From: Streptomyces sp. S.PNR 29
Lineage (GTDB): Bacteria > Actinomycetota > Actinomycetes > Streptomycetales > Streptomycetaceae
DNA length: 64,000 nucleotides
Direction: 5' to 3'
NCBI RefSeq assembly: GCF_030386795.1
Contig: NZ_JANUQM010000003.1
Span: forward strand, 62,001-126,000
The notes below the pieces were generated by a model. That model searched no databases, was not told where the DNA came from, and worked only from the letters and a program-made list of their open reading frames with translations. Position numbers and translations under genes: made by a program. Shown one piece after another: positions 52,896 to 63,372 of the stretch (the first letter of the stretch is position 1; each line of letters opens with the position of its first letter).

Positions 52896-54689
52896 GTGAG
52901 CACCTCATACGTGCCGCAGCAACCGCAGCCGACACACGCCGGCGCACCACCGGCGCCGCCGCCCACACCCCCGCACGCCAGCGAGGCGACCCGGCTGCTG
53001 TGCGCGGGCACCTATCTGGACTCCGGTTACCGGGACCGCGTCATCGAGCAGCTGCATCTCAACGAGCAGCGGATCGTGGCCCCCTCGCTCGGCTTCGACG
53101 CGGCCCGCGTCCTCGCCCACGCCCTGCGGGCCCGGCGCCACGAGCTGCTGTGGGCCGGCGCGATCCTCGGCCTGTGGATCGTCGGCGCGGCGCTGACCGG
53201 GGGTCTGCTGGCCACCTTCCTGGGCCCCAGCCTCTTCCTCGCGATCGCGTCCTGGGTCAGGGGCAGCGCCGACCGGCCACCCCTGTACCGGAGGGCGCCG
53301 GCCTTCCTGCTCCGCTGGTGGGGCCGCATCGGCTTCGCCTGGCTGCTGGTCGCCACGCTGGTCGCGGCCTTCGGCGGCAACGACGACGGCTCCTCGTACG
53401 GATCGTCCTACGACTCCTACGACTCGTACGACTCCTCCGGCATGGACGGCTCAGGCTTCGCCGGCACGCCGGACCTGTCCGATGTCCTGCTCCCCACCTC
53501 CAGTGACATGGGTGAGCTGTTCGAGCCCTGGCAGGCCTGGCTCGCCCTGGTCGTGTTCGTGCTCATCGCGCTGTGCACGGCCGCGCAGCGCGGGCAGTTC
53601 GCCCGCGTGCTGGCCGCCGAACTGTCACCGCAGCGCTTCCCGGACGCCGCCGGTGATCCCGCGGAGCAGGCCGAGGGGCAGCGGTTCCAGCGGCTGAAGG
53701 ACCGCATCCGGCTGGAGCAGCACGCCCCGCTGATCATGTACCACGAGGCGCGGCCGTTCTGCGGGGCCGGTGCGGCCTACGAGACCTGGGTCCTCGCCGT
53801 CGAGCTGCGGCCCGACGGCATGAAGAAGCAGCAGCCGATCAGCAACCGGACGGTGCTGGAGAAGATCCGGCCGCTGCTCGAACAACTGCGGCTGCCCTCC
53901 GAGTACGCCGGTCAGTCGGTGCGGGACCGGCTGCGCTGGCTGGAGGTCGACGAGTGCGTGTTCCTGCCCGCGGAGGGGCTGGGGCGGCGCGAGGAGGCGC
54001 CGTACCACCCGCAGGCCTTCGAGGAGCACCGGGCGCGCGCGGTCGAGGAGGGCGCCGAGAAGCGCCGGCACTTCCTGCGCATCCGCGTCGGCGGCTGGGA
54101 GGAGGAGCTGGTCGTCACGGTCTTCGTGCGCATCCACACCCAGGGCGGCATGCTCATGCTGGAGATCGCCCCGCATGTGCTGCTGCCGGTGCGCGCGGAC
54201 TTCAAGGACGCCGACCGCACGGCCCACCGCTTCCGCCACAACAACGTGCTCGGCAAGGCTGCCTGGGCCGTCGCCCGGGTGCCCGGCTCGGTGGCCCGCT
54301 CGCTGGTCGCCCTGGGCAAGGGCGTGGTGTACGCGTGGCGGCTGCTGACCGGCGGCTACGCGGCGGCGCTGCCCGACGGGCCCGCCCTGTCGGTGCGGGA
54401 ACTGGGCTCGGTGCGGGGCGGGTCCCTCTTCCAGGAGATGGACGTCCAGCGCTACCTCAAGAGCATCCAGGACCGGGTCGCGAACGGGGTGAAGGCCGCG
54501 ATCGCCGACGCCGGTTACCAGACCGGCGAGTTCGTCCAGAAGATCGTCAACATCAGCAGCGGCGGCGTGAACATCGAGGGCGGAGTCGAGGGCAGCACCT
54601 TCGCCGTCGGCAGCCACGCCTCCGCCTCCTCCAGCACGACCGGCGGCGACGCGCCGCAGAAGGGATCCGACAGCGATGGCAACGGATGA
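52896..54689 (+). CDS. Large membrane protein with C-terminal VEGSTFAVGSHA motif
   Basis: 597 residues from GTG at 52896 (GGGGGA upstream). A Pro/Gln-rich N-terminus is followed by membrane helices at ~84-102 and 104-120, another near 145-162, a Ser/Tyr/Asp-rich loop and a further helix near 210-228. The long cytoplasmic or outside part (~residues 235-540) has no known enzyme motif. Near the C-terminus IVNISSGGVNIEGGVEGSTF and AVGSHASA recur in the partner at 54676. Function unknown; co-translation with the 118-residue protein (14-bp overlap) suggests a two-component complex. Confidence 0.75.
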   Translation: MSTSYVPQQPQPTHAGAPPAPPPTPPHASEATRLLCAGTYLDSGYRDRVIEQLHLNEQRIVAPSLGFDAARVLAHALRARRHELLWAGAILGLWIVGAALTGGLLATFLGPSLFLAIASWVRGSADRPPLYRRAPAFLLRWWGRIGFAWLLVATLVAAFGGNDDGSSYGSSYDSYDSYDSSGMDGSGFAGTPDLSDVLLPTSSDMGELFEPWQAWLALVVFVLIALCTAAQRGQFARVLAAELSPQRFPDAAGDPAEQAEGQRFQRLKDRIRLEQHAPLIMYHEARPFCGAGAAYETWVLAVELRPDGMKKQQPISNRTVLEKIRPLLEQLRLPSEYAGQSVRDRLRWLEVDECVFLPAEGLGRREEAPYHPQAFEEHRARAVEEGAEKRRHFLRIRVGGWEEELVVTVFVRIHTQGGMLMLEIAPHVLLPVRADFKDADRTAHRFRHNNVLGKAAWAVARVPGSVARSLVALGKGVVYAWRLLTGGYAAALPDGPALSVRELGSVRGGSLFQEMDVQRYLKSIQDRVANGVKAAIADAGYQTGEFVQKIVNISSGGVNIEGGVEGSTFAVGSHASASSSTTGGDAPQKGSDSDGNG

Positions 54690-55032
54690 GCCCAGCGTCA
54701 GCATCGGCGGCAACGTCGAGCGCAGCACCTTCGCCATCGGCAGCCACGCGCACGCCGAGAGCCACCACGGCATCTCGGCCCCGCGCGACGAGGCCGCCGA
54801 GGAACTGCTGAAGGCCGTACGGGAGCTGCGGGCCGACCTGACCCGGGTGCGGCAGAGCGAGGAGACCGCGCAGCTGGACACCGCCCTGGCGGAGACCGAG
54901 GACGAGATCAGCCGGACCGGACGGGCCGGTGAGGGCCGCCTCCAGCGGCTGCGGGACCTGCTCGGGGACGCCCAGACCGTCCTGACGCTGTTCGCGTCGG
55001 CCGGGACGGTGGCCGGGCTGCTGGGAATGTGA
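54676..55032 (+). CDS. Small coiled-coil protein paired with the upstream membrane protein
   Basis: 118 residues from ATG at 54676, overlapping the upstream gene by 14 nt. It begins SVSIGGNVERSTFAIGSHAH, nearly the same motif as the C-terminus of the upstream protein (GVEGSTFAVGSHAS), then a charged coiled coil (LLKAVRELRADLTRVRQSEE... ETEDEISRTGRAGEGRLQRLRDLLG) and a hydrophobic end (VLTLFASAGTVAGLLGM). The shared motif points to direct interaction or a common beta-strand stack. Function unknown. Confidence 0.75.
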   Translation: MATDEPSVSIGGNVERSTFAIGSHAHAESHHGISAPRDEAAEELLKAVRELRADLTRVRQSEETAQLDTALAETEDEISRTGRAGEGRLQRLRDLLGDAQTVLTLFASAGTVAGLLGM

Positions 55033-55089
55033 CGTCCGGGGGGACGTGGCGTGTGGAGATGAGACGTCCGGCGAGGTGAGAGGAACGCT

Positions 55090-56052
55090 ATGAGCGGGGG
55101 ACAGCGGTACTGGAACGAGGAGACCCAGCGCTGGGAGGACGGCACCGAGAGGGCGGCTCAGGTCACCCCGCCGCCCCCGCCGCGCCCGGACTTCGTGCCC
55201 CTTGCACCGCACACGGCCGATCAGCCGGGCGGCGGCAGCTGGTCCACCCCGGAGCTGCCGCAGGATCCGCCGCCCGGCGGCGTCTGGCCGCCCGCGGACC
55301 CGACGGTGCCCGTACCGGCCGTCACCCGCGGGTACAGCCGCCGGCTCGTGTGGTCCGTGCTGGGCGGGGCCGCCGCGGCAGGGGTCGCCGCGGCGCTGGT
55401 GCTGACGCTGCCGGCCGGCGGTGACGGCAAGGACGACCGCGGCGGCAAGGCGTCGAGCGCGTCCCCGACCACCGAAAGCTCGACGTTCGCCACCGAGGAA
55501 CCCGAGCCGACCACCGGCCGGACGGCCTCACCGTCCGACCCGGCCACCGAGCCCCCCGCCGGATACGAGCTCTACGAGGACACCGAGGGCTTCACCCTCG
55601 CCCGGCCCGTGGGCTGGACGCGGAAGGCGGTGGCCTCCCAGCACGGCATGGACGTGGTCAGCTACCGCAGCTCCGACGGCGAACGGCGACTGCAGGTGTT
55701 CGAGGTGGCGGAGGCCTCTCCCGACGAGTCCTTCGAGCTGTTCCTCTCCGACGACACCCCGAAGCCCGAGGGGTTCGAGGAGCTCGATCTTGACCACATG
55801 AACGACGGCGAGTTCGTCGCCGCCCGGCTGGAGTACCTCGCCGACTCCATCAAGGGCGAGCCCGAGGTCGGTACCTGGCACGTGGTGGACGAACGCTTCG
55901 TGGCCCCGGACGGCAAGGTGTACGCGATCGCCGCCTACGGCCCCGACGCGGACGGCCGCGACGACGAACACGAGCTGCTGGACATCGCGCTCGCCCACTT
56001 CTGCCCGCCGGACACGACCTGCGGGGCGGGGACGGACACCGGCCTGGGCTGA
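55090..56052 (+). CDS. Single-pass membrane protein with outer domain
   Basis: 320 residues from ATG at 55090 (GAGAGGAAC upstream), 57 bp after the previous gene, so probably the third gene of the operon. The N-terminus (MSGGQRYWNEETQRWEDGTE) is followed by a Pro-rich linker, one helix (~85-106, [20 protein letters not shown]), a Ser/Thr/Glu linker and an outer beta-rich domain (GYELYEDTEGFTLARPVGWTRKAV and later FELFLSDDTPKPEGFEEL) ending with two Cys. The outer part resembles PsbP/LpqN-like domains in outline only. Function unknown. Confidence 0.75.
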   Translation: MSGGQRYWNEETQRWEDGTERAAQVTPPPPPRPDFVPLAPHTADQPGGGSWSTPELPQDPPPGGVWPPADPTVPVPAVTRGYSRRLVWSVLGGAAAAGVAAALVLTLPAGGDGKDDRGGKASSASPTTESSTFATEEPEPTTGRTASPSDPATEPPAGYELYEDTEGFTLARPVGWTRKAVASQHGMDVVSYRSSDGERRLQVFEVAEASPDESFELFLSDDTPKPEGFEELDLDHMNDGEFVAARLEYLADSIKGEPEVGTWHVVDERFVAPDGKVYAIAAYGPDADGRDDEHELLDIALAHFCPPDTTCGAGTDTGLG

Positions 56053-56089
56053 AACCCCTGAGATTTGTCCGGGTTTGCCCGCATGTTCA

Positions 56090-56182
56090 GTGACACAGCG
56101 CACTTTCGGCCACGGATCAGGCATGCATTCGCAGGTCGGGGGCAGGCGCTCACGGTCTCGGTGAGTGACACATGTGTGACAC
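56090..56182. promoter_or_regulatory. GTGACAC repeats and palindrome upstream of betB
   Basis: GTGACAC occurs at 56090-56096, 56165-56171 and 56176-56182; the palindrome ACACATGTGT lies at 56168-56177 between the last two. This is a plausible operator region for osmotic or choline control of the betaine operon. Confidence 0.45.
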
Positions 56183-56219
56183 AGAGGCGCTGAACAGGAA
56201 CGGAAGGCAATACCGGATC

Positions 56220-57749
56220 ATGGCGGACAGTACGGAACCGAAGGCAGTCGAGGCACGCAGGACCATTCACGCGGGAGGGGAGTGGCTGGAAGCAGCCTCC
56301 GGCGCCACGCGCGAGATCATCGATCCCGCCGACGCTCTGCCGTTCGCCGTGGTTTCGGAGGGTGACGAGAAGGACACCGACCTGGCGGTCGCGGCCGCCC
56401 GCCGCGCCTTCGACGAGGGCGGCTGGCCGCGCACCCCCGTCGCCGAGCGCGCCGCGCTGCTGCGCCGCGTGGCCGACCTCCTGGTGCGCGACCGGGAGAA
56501 GATAGGCCTGCTGGAGAGCAGGGACGCCGGCAAGACCGTCGAAGAGGGCCGGGTCGACGTCGACTGCGTGGTCGACGCCTTCCGTTACTTCGCCGACCTG
56601 GTCGCCGCCGAGGCCCCCGGCCGGGTCGTCGACGCGGGCTCACCCGACATCCACAGCGTCGTCGTGCACGAGCCGATCGGCGTCTGCGCGATGATCACGC
56701 CCTGGAACTACCCCCTCCTCCAGGCCAGCTGGAAGGTCGCTCCCGCGCTCGCGGCCGGCAACACCTTCGTCATCAAGCCGAGCGAGATCACCCCGCTGTC
56801 GACGGTCGCCCTGATCGAGCTGCTGGTCGAGGCGGGCCTGCCCACCGGGGTCGCCAACATCGTCACCGGGCCCGGCCACACCGTCGGCGCCCGGCTCGCC
56901 GAGCACCCGGACGTCGACCTCGTCTCCTTCACCGGCGGCCTGGTCAGCGGCACCAAGGTGGCGCAGGCCGCCGCCCCCACCGTCAAGAAGGTCGCCCTCG
57001 AACTCGGCGGCAAGAACCCCAACGTCGTCTTCGCCGACGCCTGCGCCACCGACGAGGCCTTCGACACCGCCGTCGACCAGGCCCTCAACGCGGCCTTCAT
57101 CCACAGCGGCCAGGTCTGCTCGGCGGGCGGGCGGCTGATCATCGAGGAGTCGGTCAGGGACCGTTTCGTCACCGAACTCGCCCGCAGGGCCGAGCGGATC
57201 CGCCTCGGCCGCGGCACCGAGGCCGGCGTCGAGTGCGGGCCGCTGGTCTCCGAGCAGCAGCGCGCGAAGGTCGAGGACTACGTCGCCTCCGCGCTCTCGG
57301 AGGGCGCGGTGCTGCGCTCCGGCGGCCGCCGCCCCGAACCCGGCGACGCACGCCCCGCCGACGGCTACTTCTACGAGCCGACCGTCCTCGACCACTGCCA
57401 CCGCGACATGCGGGTCGTCCGGGAGGAGGTCTTCGGGCCGGTCCTCACCGTCGAGACCTTCCGCACGGAGGACGAGGCGGTCGCCCTCGCCAACGACACC
57501 GAGTACGGGCTCGCGGGCGCCGTCTGGACCGCCGACGCGGGCCGCGCCCGGCGCGTGGCCGCCCGGCTGCGCCACGGCACCATCTGGATCAACGACTTCC
57601 ACCCCTATCTTCCGCAGGCGGAGTGGGGCGGCTTCGGCAAGAGCGGGGTGGGCCGCGAGCTCGGCCCCGCCGGACTCGCCGAGTACCGCGAGACCAAGCA
57701 CGTCTACCAGAACCTCGCGCCGAAGCCGGTGCGCTGGTTCGCGGGCTGA
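56220..57749 (+). CDS. betB: Betaine aldehyde dehydrogenase
   Basis: 509 residues from ATG at 56220 (GGAAGG upstream; an ATG at 56172 is possible). It oxidises betaine aldehyde to glycine betaine with NAD(P)+. The ALDH catalytic residues are Glu261 in ALELGGKNP and Cys300 in GQVCSAGG; MITPWNYPLLQASWKVAPAL and FKPSE-type (IKPSEITP) bind the coenzyme, and EVFGPVLTVE is conserved. The betaine assignment comes from close family resemblance and from the choline oxidase gene and betaine transporter that follow. It starts the osmoprotectant block. Confidence 0.92.
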   Translation: MADSTEPKAVEARRTIHAGGEWLEAASGATREIIDPADALPFAVVSEGDEKDTDLAVAAARRAFDEGGWPRTPVAERAALLRRVADLLVRDREKIGLLESRDAGKTVEEGRVDVDCVVDAFRYFADLVAAEAPGRVVDAGSPDIHSVVVHEPIGVCAMITPWNYPLLQASWKVAPALAAGNTFVIKPSEITPLSTVALIELLVEAGLPTGVANIVTGPGHTVGARLAEHPDVDLVSFTGGLVSGTKVAQAAAPTVKKVALELGGKNPNVVFADACATDEAFDTAVDQALNAAFIHSGQVCSAGGRLIIEESVRDRFVTELARRAERIRLGRGTEAGVECGPLVSEQQRAKVEDYVASALSEGAVLRSGGRRPEPGDARPADGYFYEPTVLDHCHRDMRVVREEVFGPVLTVETFRTEDEAVALANDTEYGLAGAVWTADAGRARRVAARLRHGTIWINDFHPYLPQAEWGGFGKSGVGRELGPAGLAEYRETKHVYQNLAPKPVRWFAG

Positions 57750-57852
57750 CCACCCCCGCTTCCCGGCCCGGCTCCCCATCGCGGCCCGACTCCCCCTGTC
57801 CGTCCTCACCCACAGCTTCCGACTCCTGATCCCCCCAGGGAGTACCACCTCC

Positions 57853-59381
57853 ATGCCCGACAACACCCACGAGTTCGATTACGTCGTCATCGGCGGCGGC
57901 ACGGCCGGCTCCGTCATAGCCTCCCGCCTGACCGAGAACCCCGATGTCACCGTCGCCGTCATCGAGGGCGGCCCCAGCGACAGAGACCGCGAGGACGTGC
58001 TGACGCTGCGCCGCTGGATGGGCCTGCTCGGCGGCGACCTCGACTACGACTACCCGACCACCGAGCAGCCGCGCGGCAACTCGCACATCCGGCACAGCCG
58101 CGCCCGCGTCCTCGGCGGCTGCTCCTCCCACAACACCCTCATCGCCTTCAAGCCGCTGCCGTCCGACTGGGACGAGTGGGAGGCGGCCGGCGCCAAGGGC
58201 TGGGGCGCCGTCCCGATGGAGGCGTTCTACGCCCGTCTGCTGAACAACATCGTCCCGGTCGACGAGAAGGACCGGAACGCCATCGCCCGAGACTTCGTCG
58301 ACGCGGCCCAGCAGGCGCTCGGCGTCCCCCGCGTCGAGGGCTTCAACAAGAAGCCGTTCACCGAGGGCGTCGGCTTCTTCGACCTCGCCTACCACCCGGA
58401 GAACAACAAGCGTTCGTCGGCGTCGGTGGCGTACCTGCACCCGGTGATGGACGAGCGGGCCAACCTGACGATCCTGCTGGAGACCTGGGCGTACAAGCTG
58501 GAGCTGAACGGCACCCGCGCCGAGGGCGTCCATGTGCGCACCAAGGACGGCGAGGAACTCCTGGTCCGCGCCCGGCGCGAGGTGCTGCTGTGCGCGGGCG
58601 CCGTCGACTCGCCCCGGCTGCTGCTGCACTCCGGCATCGGTCCGAAGACCGACCTGGAGGCCCTCGGCATCCCCGTCGTGCACGACCTGCCGGGCGTCGG
58701 CGAGAACCTGCTCGACCACCCCGAGTCGGTCATCGTCTGGGAGACGAACGGCCCGATCCCGGAGAACTCCGCGATGGACTCCGACGCGGGCCTGTTCGTG
58801 CGCCGCGACCCCGCCGGCGCGGGCCCCGACCTGATGTTCCACTTCTACCAGATCCCGTTCACGGACAACCCGGAGCGACTGGGCTACCAGCGGCCGGAGT
58901 TCGGCGTCTCGATGACCCCCAACATCCCCAAGCCGAAGAGCCGCGGCCGGCTCTACCTGAAGAGCGCCGACCCGAACGAGAAGCCCGCGCTCGACTTCCG
59001 CTACTTCACCGACGAGGACGACTACGACGGCCGCACCCTCGTCGACGGCATCCGCATCGCCCGCGAGATCGCCAAGACCGAACCGCTGGCGGGCTGGCTC
59101 AAGCGGGAGGTGTGTCCCGGCCCCGACGTCACCGGTGACGAGGAGCTCAGCGAGTACGCCCGCAAGGTCGCGCACACCGTGTACCACCCGGCGGGCACGT
59201 GCCGCATGGGGTCGGCGGACGACCCCCTGGCAGTGGTGGACCCGGATTTGAAGATCCGCGGCCTCGACGGCATCCGCATCGCGGACGCCTCCGTGTTCCC
59301 GACCATGACCGCCGTGAACCCCATGATCGGCGTCCTCATGGTCGGGGAGAAGGCCGCCGACCTGATCGGAGGTGCTGCGTG

Positions 59382-59382
<1 letters not shown>
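57853..59382 (+). CDS. GMC oxidoreductase, probable choline dehydrogenase
   Basis: 509 residues from ATG at 57853. The FAD-binding start [19 protein letters not shown] and the second GMC signature ([16 protein letters not shown]) are present, and the active-site His lies in [10 protein letters not shown] near the C-terminus, followed by [17 protein letters not shown] enzymes oxidise alcohols; between betB and a betaine transporter the expected substrate is choline, giving betaine aldehyde, i.e. BetA-like. The stop overlaps the ABC ATPase start (TGATG). Confidence 0.88.
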
Positions 59383-60466
<1,084 letters not shown>

Positions 60467-60467
<1 letters not shown>

Positions 60468-62413
60468 TGGCGACGATCACCGCACAGCCCCCGCGTATCA
60501 GCCTCTCCGGCATCCTCAGGCACCGCGCCGTCCGCAAGCTGCTGCTGCTCGCGCTCGCCGCCGCGATCCTCGTCCCGCTGGCCAACGCCCGCTGGGCGAG
60601 CGGCAGCTGGCCGGCCGCGCTCACCATCGACGTGTCCGGGCCGCTGACCAAGGCCAGCGACTGGGTCATCGACAACCGGGACAGCCACCCGCTGTTCCTG
60701 TACTTCCTCGGCCACGTCAGCAACGCCGTCGTCGTCTCCGTACGCGCCGTCTACCTCGCCCTCCTCGCCGTGGGCTGGGCCGGTGTCACGGCCGTCGGCG
60801 CCCTCGTCGCCTGGCGCGTCGCCGGCGTCAGGCTGGCACTCGGCACGGCGGTCGCGTTCCTGGCCTGCGGCCTGCTCGGCATGTGGGTGCCGACCATGCA
60901 GACGCTCGCGCTCATGGTGGTCGCGGTCCTCGTGTCGGTGGTCGTGGGTGCCCTGCTGGGACTGGCCGCCGGCCTGTCGGACCGGATGGACCGCGTCCTG
61001 CGCCCGGTCCTCGACACCATGCAGGTGCTCCCGGCCTTCGCCTACCTGCTCCCCGTCGTGCTGGTCTTCGGCATCGGCGTGCCCGCGGCCGTCCTCGCCA
61101 CGGTGATCTACGCCGCCCCGCCCATGGCCCGGCTCACGGCGCTCGGCCTGCGCGGCGCCGACAAGGAGGTGCTGGAGGCGGTCGAGTCGCTGGGCGCCAC
61201 CGCACGGCAGCGCCTGCTGACCGCCCGTATCCCGCTGGCCCGCAAGGAACTCCTGCTCGGCCTCAACCAGACGATCATGATGGCGCTGTCCATGGCGGTC
61301 ATCGCCTCCGTGATCGGCGCCGGCGGCCTCGGTGACCGCGTCTACCAGGCGCTGGCCTCGGTCGACGTGGGCGCCGCGCTCGCGGCCGGCATCCCGATCG
61401 TGCTCCTCGCCGTCGTCCTGGACCGTGTGACGGGCGCGGCCGGGGAACGGCTCGCCGACCCGGAGCCGCGGCCCGCCACGGGCTGGCTGTACGTCCTGGC
61501 AGCCACGGCCGTCGTGGCCGTCGCCGGGCGTCTGGCGGGGCGCCTCGACTGGCCCGACGCCTGGACCGTGAACATCGCCGAGCCGGTCAACCGGGCCGTC
61601 GACTGGATGACCGCCCACCTGTACTCGGGCGTCCCGTACGTGGGCGGCACCGCCGACTGGGCGGGCCGCTTCACCACCTACGTCCTCGACCCCGTCCGCG
61701 GCGGCCTGCAGTGGCTGCCCTGGTGGTCCGTGCTGCTGATCGTCGCCGCCCTCGCCTGGCTGATCGGCACCTGGCGCACCGCGCTCACCGCCGTCCTCGC
61801 CATGGCCGGGATCGGTGTGCTCGGTGTGTGGAAGCCGTCGCTGGACACGCTCTCGCAGGTCCTGGCGGCCGTCGCCGTCACCCTCGTCATCGGCTTCGCG
61901 ACCGGCATGGCGGCGGCCCGCAGCGACCGCTTCGAGCGGATGCTGCGGCCCGTCCTGGACGTCTTCCAGACGATGCCGCAGTTCGTGTACCTGATCCCGG
62001 TCGTCGCCCTGTTCGGCGTCGGCCGCGCCCCCGCCGTCGCCGCGGCGGTCGTGTACGCGCTGCCGGCCGTCGTCCGCATCACCGCCCAGGGGCTGCGCCA
62101 GGTCGACCAGGCCGCGTTGGAGTCGGCCCGCTCGCTGGGCGCGACCAGCGGACAGGAGATGCGGCAGGTCCAGCTCCCGCTGGCCCGTCCGGCGCTGCTG
62201 CTCGCCGTCAACCAGGGCGTCGTCCTGGTCCTCGCCGTCGTCATCATCGGCGGCCTGGTCGGCGGTGGCGCGCTCGGCTACGACGTCGTCTTCGGCCTCG
62301 CCCAGGGCGACCTGGCGACCGGTCTCGTGGCCGGCGCGGCGATCGTCTGCCTCGGCCTGATGCTGGACCGGGTGACGCAGCCGACCGAACGCCGCGCGGG
62401 GAAGGGAGCGTGA
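60467..62413 (+). CDS. Fused double permease of betaine ABC transporter (ProW-ProW)
   Basis: 648 residues. It contains two complete ProW-like permease domains in one chain: about 1-330 and 345-640. Each has its own EAA loop for the ATPase (LEAVESLGATARQRLLTARIPLARKEL and LESARSLGATSGQEMRQVQLPLARPAL). One polypeptide can thus form the whole membrane channel instead of a homodimer. ATG at 60467 overlaps the ATPase stop, and the lipoprotein start follows 2 nt after its stop, so the operon is tightly coupled. Confidence 0.92.
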
Positions 62414-62414
62414 C

Positions 62415-63365
62415 ATGAGCCGTACGCGCATCACGGCGGCCCTCGCGGTCCTCGCCCTGACCACCGGCTGTGGCGCCGCCGACATGACCAAGCAGGCCTC
62501 GCCCTTCGCCAACGCGCAGGGCGCCAAGTCCGTGACCCTGTCCGTGCAGTCCTGGGTCGGCGCGCAGGCCAACGTTGCCGTCGCCCAGTACCTGCTGGAG
62601 CACAAGCTCGGCTACCACGTCGACACCGTCCAGGTCGACGAGGTTCCCGCCTGGGACGCGCTGAGCCAGGGCCGGGTCGACGCGATCCTGGAGGACTGGG
62701 GCCACCCCGACCAGGAGAAGCTGTACGTCCAGGACAAGAAGACCATCGCGCGCGGCGGCGGTCTCGGCGTCACCGGGCACATCGGCTGGTTCGTCCCGAC
62801 GTACCTCGCCAAGCAGCACCCGGACATCACCAACTGGAAGAACCTCAACAAGTACTCCTCGCTCTTCCGCACCGCGGAGAGCGGCGGCAAGGGCCAGCTC
62901 CTCGACGGCTCCCCGTCGTACGTCACCAACGACAAGGCGCTGGTGAAGAACCTGAAGCTGGACTACCAGGTGGTCTTCGCCGGCTCCGAGGCCGCGCAGA
63001 TCACCCAGATCCGGCAGTTCGCCAAGGAGAAGAAGCCCTTCCTGACGTACTGGTACATGCCGCAGTGGCTCTTCAAGAAGGTCCCGATGACCGAGGTGAA
63101 GCTGCCGCCGTACAAGGAGGGCTGCGACGCCGACCCGGAGAAGGTCGCCTGCGCCTACCCGCACACCCCGCTGCAGAAGTACCTCAACGCGGACTTCGCC
63201 AAGCAGGGCGGCAAGGCGGCGGCCTTCCTGAAGAAGTTCAAGTGGACGACCGAGGACCAGAACGAGGTCTCCCTGATGATCGCCGACCAGAAGATGACGC
63301 CCGAGGAGGCGGCGAAGAAGTGGGTGGACAGCCACGAGTCCACCTGGAAGGCGTGGCTGTCCTGA
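62415..63365 (+). CDS. Glycine betaine/choline-binding lipoprotein
   Basis: 316 residues with a lipoprotein signal (lipobox LTTGC, Cys19), so it is anchored outside. It is an OpuAC/ProX-type solute-binding protein: SVQSWVGAQANVAVAQYLLE, VPAWDALSQGRVDAILEDW and HIGWFVPTYLAKQHPDI carry Trp/Tyr residues able to cage a trimethylammonium group. YWYMPQWLFKKV lies in the second lobe. It brings betaine, choline or related osmolytes to the fused permease. It is the last gene of the operon. Confidence 0.93.
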   Translation: MSRTRITAALAVLALTTGCGAADMTKQASPFANAQGAKSVTLSVQSWVGAQANVAVAQYLLEHKLGYHVDTVQVDEVPAWDALSQGRVDAILEDWGHPDQEKLYVQDKKTIARGGGLGVTGHIGWFVPTYLAKQHPDITNWKNLNKYSSLFRTAESGGKGQLLDGSPSYVTNDKALVKNLKLDYQVVFAGSEAAQITQIRQFAKEKKPFLTYWYMPQWLFKKVPMTEVKLPPYKEGCDADPEKVACAYPHTPLQKYLNADFAKQGGKAAAFLKKFKWTTEDQNEVSLMIADQKMTPEEAAKKWVDSHESTWKAWLS

Positions 63366-63372
63366 AACCCCT

